From NCBI GenBank assembly GCA_031408575.1, contig JANNWS010000190.1, positions 1 through 64,000 on the forward strand: 64,000 nt of DNA, in the 5' to 3' direction. Position 1 is the first letter of the stretch. Every line of letters starts with the position of its first letter. The stretch comes from Aliitabrizicola sp031408575. Its GTDB lineage: Bacteria > Pseudomonadota > Alphaproteobacteria > Rhodobacterales > Rhodobacteraceae. The position numbers and the translations under genes are program-made. Under the pieces are notes generated by a model that was not told the origin of the DNA, made no database searches, and saw only the letters and a program-made list of their open reading frames with translations. Shown here in pieces: positions 34,748-42,567 of the stretch.

Positions 34748-35371
34748 ATGCGCCTGACGGCCCTTCTTTTTCTGCTCGCCACTCCGGTTTTTGCCGCTGA
34801 CGAGACAATAACTCAAGGCAATACACTTGCAACAGCCCCGATCGAGTGGCTGGGAGAGACGCCGCATTTCGTGGCGATGGGCCAGATCGGCGGGCGGGCC
34901 GTGGATATCCAGTATCTTGACATCGCCTCAGCGGAGGGCGTGGCCGAGTTCGCCGGCAAACGCGAATATCTGCCGGTCGAGGGCGGGACTTGGCGCTATG
35001 GCGATTTCGAAGTGGCGCTGAAAGCCGTGATCGGTGGCGTCGAGAAATCGCTGGAGATGGAGTTCGAGAACCACGATTTCACCGAACACGCTCTACCTGC
35101 CAACTTTTTCTTGCAGGGCGAGGAATTCCCCAAGGGCCTGCTGTCGAATCTGGAGGCCGCGCTGGAGTGGGAGACGCCTGAAAGCACTGTGAATGACGAG
35201 ATTGCAGGTTGGACCGGCACGCTGACGCTGACCACCGACACCGGCACCAAAGATGACAAGGGCTTGGTCCCCGATGGCATGATCGGCGGGTTCGTCACCG
35301 CCACCCGCGACGCAGACATGTTGATCCTGTCGTTCACGGTACCGGTGGTCGAATATGAACTGGACGATTAA
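34748..35371 (+). CDS. Secreted protein of unknown function, phytase operon
   Basis: A 207-residue protein with a 16-residue signal peptide (MRLTALLFLLATPVFA, cleavage before AD). The mature part is acidic and rich in beta-type alternation, with no motif I recognise and no cysteine pairs. Its last 17 bases overlap the start of the phytase gene, so the two are translationally coupled. A periplasmic role alongside the phytase is an inference from this coupling only. Confidence 0.75.
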   Translation: MRLTALLFLLATPVFAADETITQGNTLATAPIEWLGETPHFVAMGQIGGRAVDIQYLDIASAEGVAEFAGKREYLPVEGGTWRYGDFEVALKAVIGGVEKSLEMEFENHDFTEHALPANFFLQGEEFPKGLLSNLEAALEWETPESTVNDEIAGWTGTLTLTTDTGTKDDKGLVPDGMIGGFVTATRDADMLILSFTVPVVEYELDD

Positions 35372-36386
35372 GACGCTGGCTCTGTGCCTGCTGGCGGTCC
35401 CCGCGTCGGCAGAGCCTTTGGCGATCAAGGTGACCGCGGCGGCGGAAACCGTTGGCACCTCGGGCGATGCGGATGATCCGGCGATCTGGGTGAACCCGAC
35501 CGATCCGGCGAAAAGTCTGGTGCTGGGCGCGGACAAGACGGCGGGGCTTTACGCCTATGACCTGGCCGGCGCCGAGGTGGCTTTTCTGCCCGACGGGCGG
35601 CTGAACAATATCGACCTGCGCCCCTTCATGCTGGGCGGTGAGGCGGTGACGCTGGTGGGCGGGTCGCGCCGTGATGACGGGGCGATGGTGTTCTTTGTCA
35701 TCGGGGCTGATGGTACGATCCGGCAGGCAGCCCCCTTTGCCCACCCGGCCGCCTCGCCCGAGGTGCCTGACACGACCTACATCTACGGCTTTGCGATGGC
35801 ACAGGATGCGGGGGGCACCTATGCGCTGGTGAACTTCAAGTCGGGCCATGTGCTGCAATGGCGGATCGAAGATGCGGGTGGTCAACTGGCGCTGACACTG
35901 GTGCGCCACTGGCAGGTGGCGACGCAGCCCGAGGGCATGGTTGCGGATGACCGGGCCGGCCACATCTATGTTGGCGAAGAAGATGCCGGGATCTGGCGCT
36001 ACGCTTTGTCTCCCGAGGCTGCACCCGACGCGTTTTCGGTGGACGAGATCCCGTCGGACTGTCTGCCGAAAGATGATGTTGAAGGGCTGGCGATTTATAA
36101 CGGGGCTGATGCGCGCTATCTGGTGGCCTCGGCGCAGGGCATCTATCGCGCGGCGCTTTATGAGCTGGACGGCGAAGCGAAACCTGCTTGTGCGGCATTG
36201 GTGGAAGTTGCCGCCGGCGTGGTCGACGGCGTGACCGAAACGGACGGACTGGAAGTTGTGTCACAGCCGCTGGGGGACGCCTTTCCGCAGGGAATGCTAG
36301 TGATGATGGATGATCAGAACGCGGGTTTCACCACAAATTTCAAACTGATCGGCTGGGATGGGATTGCTGCGGGGTTGGCGCGTTAG
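35355..36386 (+). CDS. Beta-propeller phytase
   Basis: A 343-residue secreted 3-phytase of the beta-propeller class, which removes phosphate from inositol hexakisphosphate with calcium. A 19-residue signal peptide ends at VPASA. Family blades are visible: DADDPAIWVNP, VLGADKTAGLYAYDL, RLNNIDLR, QPEGMVADDRAGHIYVGEED, and DDVEGLAIY, which together supply the calcium-binding acidic residues. The ATG lies within the end of the preceding gene. No Pho box is evident by eye. Confidence 0.92.
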   Translation: MNWTIKTLALCLLAVPASAEPLAIKVTAAAETVGTSGDADDPAIWVNPTDPAKSLVLGADKTAGLYAYDLAGAEVAFLPDGRLNNIDLRPFMLGGEAVTLVGGSRRDDGAMVFFVIGADGTIRQAAPFAHPAASPEVPDTTYIYGFAMAQDAGGTYALVNFKSGHVLQWRIEDAGGQLALTLVRHWQVATQPEGMVADDRAGHIYVGEEDAGIWRYALSPEAAPDAFSVDEIPSDCLPKDDVEGLAIYNGADARYLVASAQGIYRAALYELDGEAKPACAALVEVAAGVVDGVTETDGLEVVSQPLGDAFPQGMLVMMDDQNAGFTTNFKLIGWDGIAAGLAR

Positions 36387-36743
36387 GGGGGTGGAGCCGT
36401 CTACCATGTGCTTTCTACCCGCGGCACATGATACCAGGTTTTCCCGTCTCGCCCAAAGCAAGACGGGGCGGACCTGCCTGCCCGAGGCAAGCGCGTTCGC
36501 ACCTACCCAGTCCGGCGCGTCCCAGCGTTTTTCTCGCTGAACCGTCCCATCGGCGCTGCGGCTTGCGCCTTCACGCTGGAAGTCTATCGCGTGCTGCCAC
36601 TGGTACCCCGCCGGTCTTCCCATTGGCGCTGCGCTTGCAGCATCGGGTTCTGGTGAGAGGGAACAAAACTTGGGGATAAGAGTCTTTACGAACAAACGTT
36701 CGGTTTGGCAGTACGCCGCTTTGCCAAAGTGGCAGACCCCGCC
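36387..36743. other. Intergenic region rich in short inverted repeats
   Basis: This 357-base stretch lies between the phytase and fmt ends and has no convincing gene. It carries at least six short stem-loops: 36402-36433 (10-base arms, one mismatch), 36443-36467 (7-base arms), 36476-36488, 36523-36539, 36552-36569 and 36628-36641. The last two fall within imperfect copies of one ~20-base unit (around 36549 and 36621). A separate palindrome follows at 36689-36702. It could be a structured RNA, a small repeat element, or decayed sequence. Confidence 0.55.
36689..36702. promoter_or_regulatory. Operator-like palindrome CGAAC-N4-GTTCG
   Basis: A 14-base inverted repeat with 5-base arms lies 42 bases beyond the fmt stop. 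It shares the half-site ACGAAC with the repeat upstream of the TetR gene at 33.8 kb. It also fits 13 of 14 positions of the Gram-positive LexA box, although alphaproteobacterial LexA normally reads GTTCN7GTTC. No gene start lies immediately downstream on either strand. Confidence 0.4.
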
Positions 36744-37640
36744 CTACCCAAGCCACTTGGGCAGCGCAAAGCCACGCAGGAATTCGCCAGCGTCCATCGG
36801 GCGTTTTCCCTCGCGTTGCGCCAGCGTGACAGCAACGGCTCCGGCACCACAGGCAATGGTCAGGCCACCCAGCACCTGCCCCGGTGCGCCCTGCCCTGTT
36901 GCTATGCGGGAGCGGAGAAGTTTCACCCGTTCGCCAGCGATGTCGCACCATGCGCCGGGAAAGGGCGACAGGCCACGGATCTGGCGGTCGACCTGTGCTG
37001 CGGGCAGAGTCCAGTCGATACGCGCCTCTGCCTTGTCGATCTTGGCGGCGTAGGTGATGCCGTCGTTGCTTTGGGGGTGTGGCGCAAGATCGGACAGGTG
37101 GTCAAGCGCCGTCAGCACCTCGCGGGCACCCATTACCGAAAGGCGGTCGTGCAGATCGGCGGTGGTATCTTCGGGGCCGATGGGTGTGATCTCGCGCAGC
37201 AGGACCGGGCCGGTATCAAGGCCAGCCTCCATCTGCATGATGCAGACACCGGTTTCCGTGTCACCCGCAAGGATGGCGCGATGGATCGGGGCCGCCCCGC
37301 GCCAGCGCGGCAGCAATGAGGCGTGGATGTTGAGGCAGCCCTGCGCGGGTGCATCCAGCACCGCTTGCGGCAGGATCAGGCCATAAGCGACAACAACCGC
37401 GACATCGGCCTTTAGCGCCGCAAAATCGGCCTGCACCTGCGGATCGCGCAGGCTGGTGGGGTGGCGGACGGGAAGGTTCAGCGCTTCGGCTGCGGCCTGA
37501 ACCGGGCTGGGGCGATCCTTCTTGCCGCGCCCTGCGGGACGGGGCGGCTGGCAATAGACGCACAATATGTCATGGTGCGCGGCCAGCGCCCGCAGGATCG
37601 GAACCGAAAATTCGGGCGTTCCCATGAAGATGAGTTTCAT
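36744..37640 (-). CDS. fmt: Methionyl-tRNA formyltransferase
   Basis: Fmt formylates initiator Met-tRNA using 10-formyl-tetrahydrofolate. It has 298 residues. It starts MKLIFMGTPEFSVPILRAL, and the catalytic segment NIHASLLPRWRGAAPIHRAI holds the conserved Asn and His. A C-terminal tRNA-binding OB domain runs from about residue 205. The start overlaps the stop of the deformylase-like gene by four bases, so formylation and deformylation genes are one unit (def, def-like, fmt). Confidence 0.96.
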   Translation of the reverse strand: MKLIFMGTPEFSVPILRALAAHHDILCVYCQPPRPAGRGKKDRPSPVQAAAEALNLPVRHPTSLRDPQVQADFAALKADVAVVVAYGLILPQAVLDAPAQGCLNIHASLLPRWRGAAPIHRAILAGDTETGVCIMQMEAGLDTGPVLLREITPIGPEDTTADLHDRLSVMGAREVLTALDHLSDLAPHPQSNDGITYAAKIDKAEARIDWTLPAAQVDRQIRGLSPFPGAWCDIAGERVKLLRSRIATGQGAPGQVLGGLTIACGAGAVAVTLAQREGKRPMDAGEFLRGFALPKWLG

Positions 37641-38140
37641 GCCCGGACCCGCAGCTTTGCGGCCCGTGAAATCAGCATCCGGCGCTTGAGCGGTGAGAGG
37701 TGGTCGAAATACATCTTGCCTGCCAGATGGTCGATCTGATGCTGCACCGAAGTGGCCCAGAGGTTGACGAAATCCTTCTCGACCAGCGCACCGGCATAGT
37801 CGAGATAGCGCACCGTCACGGCGCGGGGGCGGCGGATGGTGGCGGAAACGCCGGGCAGGTTCGGACTTGCCTCGTCATGCTCGCGGAACTGGCCCGAGGC
37901 GTGCAGGATCTGCGGATTGGCCATGCGGATAGCCTGACCACGGGTATCAGAGCAATCGACCACGGCAAGGCAAAGGGCGGTGCCGATCTGCGGGGCGGCA
38001 AGGCCGTAACCGGGCATCGCATCCATCGTGTCGATCATGTCGGTCCAGATCTGACGGATATCGTCGGTGACGGCCGCGACCGGGCCTGCGGCAGTTTTCA
38101 GCAAGCGATGCGGGTAAGGCAGAACCGGGCGGACGGTCAC
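37637..38140 (-). CDS. Peptide deformylase-like protein, catalytic residues lost
   Basis: A 167-residue paralogue of peptide deformylase that probably does not deformylate. Motif 1 is kept (GYGLAAPQ, 44-51), but the motif 2 cysteine that binds metal is serine (Ser92, in HDEASPNLPG), and the catalytic glutamate of QHExDH is glutamine (Gln135, in QHQIDH). Both metal-binding histidines remain. It starts at a GTG (38140) 49 bases after def. It could be a regulator or binding protein of nascent chains, or simply a relic; the intact frame and operon position argue against recent decay. Confidence 0.82.
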   Translation of the reverse strand: MTVRPVLPYPHRLLKTAAGPVAAVTDDIRQIWTDMIDTMDAMPGYGLAAPQIGTALCLAVVDCSDTRGQAIRMANPQILHASGQFREHDEASPNLPGVSATIRRPRAVTVRYLDYAGALVEKDFVNLWATSVQHQIDHLAGKMYFDHLSPLKRRMLISRAAKLRVRA

Positions 38141-38189
38141 GCGCCCTGCCTCGGTCGGTCGTTTCTGCCGGGATCGCGCCGACGCTGCA

Positions 38190-38723
38190 TCAGCGCAACG
38201 CGCCCGGATCGCGGGCACGGTCGCGCTTCAGCTTTTCCATCTTGCGGGTGATCATCTGGCGGCGCAGCGGGCGCAAGTAGTCGATGAACAGCTTGCCGTC
38301 GAGGTGGTCGATCTCGTGCTGCACGCAGGTGGCCCAGAGACCGGCGAACTGTTCTTCCTGCTCGGTACCGTCAAGGCTGGTCCAGCGTACGCGCACCTCA
38401 GCGGGACGTTCGACCTCGGCATAGTGGTCAGGGATCGACAGGCAACCCTCTTCATAGGTTGCGACATCGTCGGACCGCCAGATGATGACAGGGTCGATCA
38501 GGGCCAGCGGGCGCGGGACCAATGCGGGATCCTTGACGCAATCCATCACCAGAAGGCGCTTTGTCACGCCCACCTGCGGGGCGGCGAGGCCAACGCCGGG
38601 GGCGTCGTACATGGTTTGCAGCATGTCCTCGGCCAGTTTGCCGATTTCGGCCGTGACAGGGCCGATCGGCTCGCACAGCTTCTTGAGGCGGGGGTCGGGA
38701 TGGATCAGGATCGGGCGTATCAT
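38190..38723 (-). CDS. def: Peptide deformylase
   Basis: The active deformylase, a metal hydrolase removing the formyl group from new proteins. It has 177 residues. All three motifs are intact: GVGLAAPQ (43-50), EEGCLS with ligand Cys94, and QHEIDH with ligands His136 and His140 and catalytic Glu137. It is the first gene of the def/def-like/fmt unit. Confidence 0.96.
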   Translation of the reverse strand: MIRPILIHPDPRLKKLCEPIGPVTAEIGKLAEDMLQTMYDAPGVGLAAPQVGVTKRLLVMDCVKDPALVPRPLALIDPVIIWRSDDVATYEEGCLSIPDHYAEVERPAEVRVRWTSLDGTEQEEQFAGLWATCVQHEIDHLDGKLFIDYLRPLRRQMITRKMEKLKRDRARDPGALR

Positions 38724-39041
38724 GCGTGTGATTTAAGGGAAGGTCCGTTTCCCCGCAATGGCCGCGCCGGGGGAGATCGAACCGGTAGCGCGAAACCGGA
38801 CCGGGAAAATGATCGCACTGGCGCGCGGCAGGGGTTAGTATTTGGCACATAGTTGAGCATTTTCAGTAATGAATTGGAATGTTTTACCGCTTTATGATAT
38901 TATTGGATTACTTCCTTCCAACATACATTCTTTATATGGTAAGTTTTTCCGATGTGCTGATTTCAGCCGATCCGGGTGTCGGGGTCCTTGCGCCACACTT
39001 TGACGCCCTTACCCTACCCGTTCCGAAAGAGGATGTGACCC
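38724..39041. other. Intergenic region with an A+T-rich island
   Basis: These 318 bases separate the divergent def and patB genes. About 130 bases in the middle (38834-38965) are strongly A+T-rich: 31 of 100 bases between 38841 and 38940 are G or C. Such a stretch in this genome suggests a promoter/UP-element area, a nucleoid-protein site, or foreign DNA. A 61-codon open frame (38879-39064) crosses it and runs over the patB start; I do not call it a gene. Confidence 0.55.
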
Positions 39042-40214
39042 ATGAGTTTCGACCGACCCATTGACCGCCGCGGCACCCATTGCAAGAAATGGGACGACAT
39101 GGAGGCGCTTTACGGCGTTCCCGCCGACACCGGCCTTGCGATGTGGGTCGCGGATATGGAGTTCAGCCCCCCCGCCTGTGTGCAGGAGGCGGTCGAGAAA
39201 ATGGTGGCGCATGGTGTTTACGGCTATTTTGGCGACGAGAGCCGTTACTTCGACGCGATCCGCTGGTGGATGGAGACGCGGCATGGCTGGGCGGTGGCGC
39301 GCAATGAGATTTTCACCACGCATGGATTGGTGAACGGCACGGGTCTGTGCATCGACGCGTTCACCGCGCCGGGTGACGCGGTGGTGCTGATGACGCCAGT
39401 TTACCATGCCTTTGCCCGCGTGGCCAAAGCGGCGGGGCGTGAGGTGGTGGAGTGCCGGCTGAAGAACGACGCCGGGCGCTATGAGATGGATTTCGACGCC
39501 TGGGACAAACAGATGACAGGCCGAGAGAGCATGCTGATCCTGTGCTCGCCGCACAATCCGGGTGGTCGGGTCTGGTCGGTGGCAGAATTGCAGCAAGTGG
39601 CGGCGTTTTGTTTGCGCCATGACCTGATCCTGGTGTCGGACGAGATTCACCATGATCTGGTCTATCCCGGTCAGCGCCATACGGTGATGCCAAAGGCGGC
39701 ACCCGGCATTGCCGACCGGCTGGTGATGATGACGGCCACGACCAAGACGTTCAACATCGCGGGCGCGCATGTCGGCAACGTCATTATCTCTGACCCGGCG
39801 CTGCGGGCGCGGTTCGCGGAGCGGATGAATGCCCTTGGCATTTCTCCCAACGCGTTTGGCATGCATATGGTAAGCGCGGCCTATTCGCCCGAAGGCGCGG
39901 CCTGGGTCGATGCTCTGATGACCTATCTGGACGACAACCGGCGGCTGTTCGTCGCGGGCTTGCGGGCGATTCCGGGCATTGCGCCGATGACGCTGGAGGC
40001 AACCTATCTGGCCTGGGTAGATTTCAGCGGCACCGGGATGGAGCCTGCAGAGTTTACAGCACGGGTCGAAAAGGGCGCGCTGATCGCAACGAACCATGGG
40101 GCTAGTTTCGGCACTGGGGGGGAAAGCTTCTTGCGGTTCAATATCGCCGCGCCGCGCGCGCTGGTGGTAGATGCCGTTGCACGGATGCAGCGGGCGTTTG
40201 GGGATTTGCAGTAG
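39042..40214 (+). CDS. patB: MalY/PatB family cystathionine beta-lyase (aminotransferase fold)
   Basis: A 390-residue PLP enzyme of the MalY/PatB family, C-S lyases that split cystathionine or cysteine conjugates. The start has the family-typical KKWD and MWVADMEFSPP. SPHNPGGRVW and the PLP-binding lysine in TATTKTFNIAG are present, and FLRFNIAAPR is near the end. The ATG at 39042 has a weak GAGG site. Some MalY proteins also act as regulators (E. coli MalY), which cannot be judged here. Confidence 0.9.
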   Translation: MSFDRPIDRRGTHCKKWDDMEALYGVPADTGLAMWVADMEFSPPACVQEAVEKMVAHGVYGYFGDESRYFDAIRWWMETRHGWAVARNEIFTTHGLVNGTGLCIDAFTAPGDAVVLMTPVYHAFARVAKAAGREVVECRLKNDAGRYEMDFDAWDKQMTGRESMLILCSPHNPGGRVWSVAELQQVAAFCLRHDLILVSDEIHHDLVYPGQRHTVMPKAAPGIADRLVMMTATTKTFNIAGAHVGNVIISDPALRARFAERMNALGISPNAFGMHMVSAAYSPEGAAWVDALMTYLDDNRRLFVAGLRAIPGIAPMTLEATYLAWVDFSGTGMEPAEFTARVEKGALIATNHGASFGTGGESFLRFNIAAPRALVVDAVARMQRAFGDLQ

Positions 40215-40522
40215 GCCAGATGCAGCGCAGGATTGACCTGACGCAGCGTGTCAACTGGCTGATGTGCTCGGTCGAGGACACGAAAGCCGTTGCCAAGTGG
40301 ACAGCCGCCACGTCCGGTTGTCAACGGGCGCAAGGCCATGAGCAAGGGGCTTTTCACCCGCGCGCCGGCCGGTGAACACGACAGTGCCTGCCTGGGTGGG
40401 CACGGTAGTGCGCGCCAAAGGACAGGCAGGCGCTGTCGTATGTGACGCGTGTCGAATTGGGCGAAACGGTAGGTAGCGCATCTTGAATGCTACGCTACGA
40501 CCCACGTTGATTAGAGCAAGCC
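40215..40522. other. Intergenic region with five stem-loops
   Basis: A 308-base stretch without a convincing gene, between patB and an opposing unknown gene. It holds successive inverted repeats: TTGAC/GTCAA (40233-40254), CCGTTG/CAACGG (40287-40327), TTCACC/GGTGAA (40353-40376), a major stem with 16-base arms at 40379-40394 and 40423-40438 (one G-U-type mismatch), and an imperfect stem at 40469-40498. Inside the major stem a second helix continues, closing on a six-base loop. This is consistent with a structured RNA or the folded end of an old mobile element. Confidence 0.6.
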
Positions 40523-41023
40523 CTAGCTGCCGCAGGCGGCCCGATACCAAAGCCCGGACGGCAGATTAATGCGGGTATCCAAACCGGTGTTCGCATACCA
40601 AAGCTGCTGGCCAAGCCCGCCGAGGAACATCGCAGCGGGGGCGGTGCTGGTGGCTTGCGGCAGCGTGTCGACATAGGGCAAAAGCCGCCCGTCCGGCCCG
40701 ACTTCGAACAGATCGAGCGGTATTTCGGTTTCGGCCAGAACCGGATCGCGGGCGCTGGCAAAAAGGGTGCCGTAGCCCTGCGATTGGGTCGGGCTGAAGG
40801 TGAACGAAATTGCCGGGGTCGCGACACTCAGCACAAGGTCGAGGTCGCTATAGGCCGACGTTTCGGCAGCAGAGCGAAAGGTCAGGCTGGCCTGCGCGCC
40901 TGCCGGGTCAGAGGCAAGATGATAAGTCGTACCGAGGGCCGGACACTGCGCCTGCGCGCCGCCTGCGGTCAACAACAAGACAAGCGCAAGTTCAGTTCTT
41001 TGAAAGATATCCGACCGGCGCAT
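40523..41023 (-). CDS. Secreted protein of unknown function
   Basis: A 166-residue protein with a 25-residue signal peptide ending GGAQA. Mature sequence has two cysteines (at CPALG near the start and AACGS at the end), which could form a disulfide linking the termini. The middle is Ser/Thr/Ala-rich with beta alternation. No family recognised. The ATG at 41023 is 6 bases from a GGAGGG site; the ATG at 41029 abuts it and was rejected. It begins inside the end of the next upstream gene (32-base overlap). Confidence 0.7.
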   Translation of the reverse strand: MRRSDIFQRTELALVLLLTAGGAQAQCPALGTTYHLASDPAGAQASLTFRSAAETSAYSDLDLVLSVATPAISFTFSPTQSQGYGTLFASARDPVLAETEIPLDLFEVGPDGRLLPYVDTLPQATSTAPAAMFLGGLGQQLWYANTGLDTRINLPSGLWYRAACGS

Positions 41024-41342
41024 TCTCATCCCTCCAGAAATCGAGGGCGGGGTGATCGGCGGCAGGAGTGGAGCGTTTGAAATCGCAGATCAGTTCTCCA
41101 TTCTCGACAGTTGAGGCGACGATCAGACACTGGCAGATGTGGCGCGCACCGTCATAGACATCGACAAGGCCGCGCAGGTGGGGCACACGTTCGGCGTCAA
41201 GCGCAAACCCCTCGTCCCACAAGCGCAGCACGGGGAACACTGCTTCTCCCAGTTGCACCCGTAGGCGCGACTTGCGGGCGCGCTGGCGCTTTCGGGCAAT
41301 ATCCAGACCATCGCGAATTTCTTTGGGTAAAAATTCCAACAT
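40992..41342 (-). CDS. Small conserved protein of unknown function
   Basis: A 116-residue basic protein. It starts MLEFLPKEIRDGLDIARKRQ, with a basic helix followed by RKSRLRVQLGEAVFPVLRLW, then a beta-rich part ending LDFWRDENAPVGYLS. I have the impression that it is conserved in Rhodobacteraceae, but I recognise no domain; a PilZ-like barrel is possible and unproven. The ATG at 41342 has an AGGAG site. Its end overlaps the secreted-protein gene by 32 bases. Confidence 0.72.
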   Translation of the reverse strand: MLEFLPKEIRDGLDIARKRQRARKSRLRVQLGEAVFPVLRLWDEGFALDAERVPHLRGLVDVYDGARHICQCLIVASTVENGELICDFKRSTPAADHPALDFWRDENAPVGYLSKN

Positions 41343-41541
41343 CGTCAACTCCTCACAGCACACCTCTATGGTCATTCATTTTGATTAAAAATCAACCACT
41401 TTACAAAAATACCGCAAGGTTCCCGCAAGGGTTGAGCGGCGAAACAGCCCAATGCTGTGCACTGACGCAGGCCCGTGGTGCAGCGACGGCCTTTCAAGCA
41501 GACTTCGCCGCCCCTAAAGCAATGTTTTCAAGGACTTTGCC

Positions 41542-42513
41542 ATGGGACAACTGTTGAACGGGCGGTGGAACGATGCGACCCGTGACGCCAAGGCATCCGG
41601 CGGGGCGTTCAAACGGTCCACCGCCGGATTTCGCAACTGGGTGACTGCCGATGGCGCTGCTGGGCCGTCCGGCGCGGGCGGTTTTCTGGCGGCGGCGGGG
41701 CGCTATCACCTTTATGTCTCGCACGCCTGCCCATGGGCGCGCAGAACGCTGATCTTCCGTGCGCTCAAGGGGCTGAGCGGCCACATCGGCGTGTCGGTGG
41801 TGCATCCGGACATGTTGGACGACGGCTGGACCTTGGCGACCGATTTTCCCGGTACGACAGGCGATGCGTTGTATGGCCTGCCGTTCCTGCACGATATCTA
41901 TACGCGGACTGCGGCGACGGCTTCGGGTCGTGTAACGGTGCCGGTACTGTGGGACACCGAGCAGGAAACCATCGTGTCGAACGAAAGTTCGGAAATCATC
42001 CGGATGTTCAACAGCGCGTTCGATGGCCTGACCGGAAATACTGATGACTATTGGCCCGCCGACCTGCGTGACGCGATCGAGCCGGTGAATGCGCGAATCT
42101 ACGACACGCTGAACAATGGTGTCTACAAGGCGGGCTTTGCCGCGACGCAGGCGGCCTATGATGCCGCCGTCATGCCGCTGTTCGACACGCTGGACTGGCT
42201 TGAGAAGCTGCTGGGCGACCAGCGCTGGCTCATGAGCGCGCGGCTGACCGAGGCCGATTTGCGGCTGTTCACCACGCTGGTGCGGTTCGACGCGGTGTAT
42301 CACCTGCACTTCAAATGCAACCGGCGGCGGATCGTCGACTATCCCAGCCTGTGGGCCTACACTCGATCATTGTATCAGGTGCCAGGGGTGGCGGACACGT
42401 TGCGAATGGATCACATGGTGCGGCACTATCATTTCAGCCACGGCTCGATCAATCCGCACCGGATCATCCCGATCAACCCGATCCTTGACTTCATGGTACC
42501 GCACGGGTGGTAA
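41542..42513 (+). CDS. Glutathionyl-hydroquinone reductase (YqjG type, Xi-class GST)
   Basis: A 323-residue glutathione transferase of the Xi class, which reduces glutathionyl-hydroquinones. The catalytic cysteine is Cys63 in HACPWARRT, the CPWA motif of the class. VSNESSEIIRMFN is the glutathione-binding segment, and the C-terminal helical domain has FVDAVYHLHFKCN-type and GSINPHRIIP segments (here RFDAVYHLHFKCN). It stands alone, divergent from the small gene at 41.3 kb. Confidence 0.92.
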   Translation: MGQLLNGRWNDATRDAKASGGAFKRSTAGFRNWVTADGAAGPSGAGGFLAAAGRYHLYVSHACPWARRTLIFRALKGLSGHIGVSVVHPDMLDDGWTLATDFPGTTGDALYGLPFLHDIYTRTAATASGRVTVPVLWDTEQETIVSNESSEIIRMFNSAFDGLTGNTDDYWPADLRDAIEPVNARIYDTLNNGVYKAGFAATQAAYDAAVMPLFDTLDWLEKLLGDQRWLMSARLTEADLRLFTTLVRFDAVYHLHFKCNRRRIVDYPSLWAYTRSLYQVPGVADTLRMDHMVRHYHFSHGSINPHRIIPINPILDFMVPHGW

Positions 42514-42567
42514 GCCTTGCACGGGGCGGGCTTTTCCGCTTTGTCGGGGACGGAAGTGGAGCCTTGG

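Noticed and set aside
36297..36695. Minus-strand frame of 132 codons across the phytase-fmt gap
   Set aside because: No ribosome site, no family resemblance, overlap with the end of the phytase gene, and a region dominated by short inverted repeats.
38842..38860. Sigma54-like TGGCAC...TTGAGC upstream of patB
   Set aside because: The GG-to-GC spacing is 11 instead of 10 and the -12 element is not matched.
38879..39064. 61-codon frame MFYRFMILLDYF... before patB
   Set aside because: No ribosome site, composition explained by the A+T-rich island, and it runs over the patB start in another frame.
40251..40550. Minus-strand frames across the patB-downstream gap as a transposase remnant
   Set aside because: I could not match them to any transposase motif, and the long stem-loop sequence would be an odd coding region.
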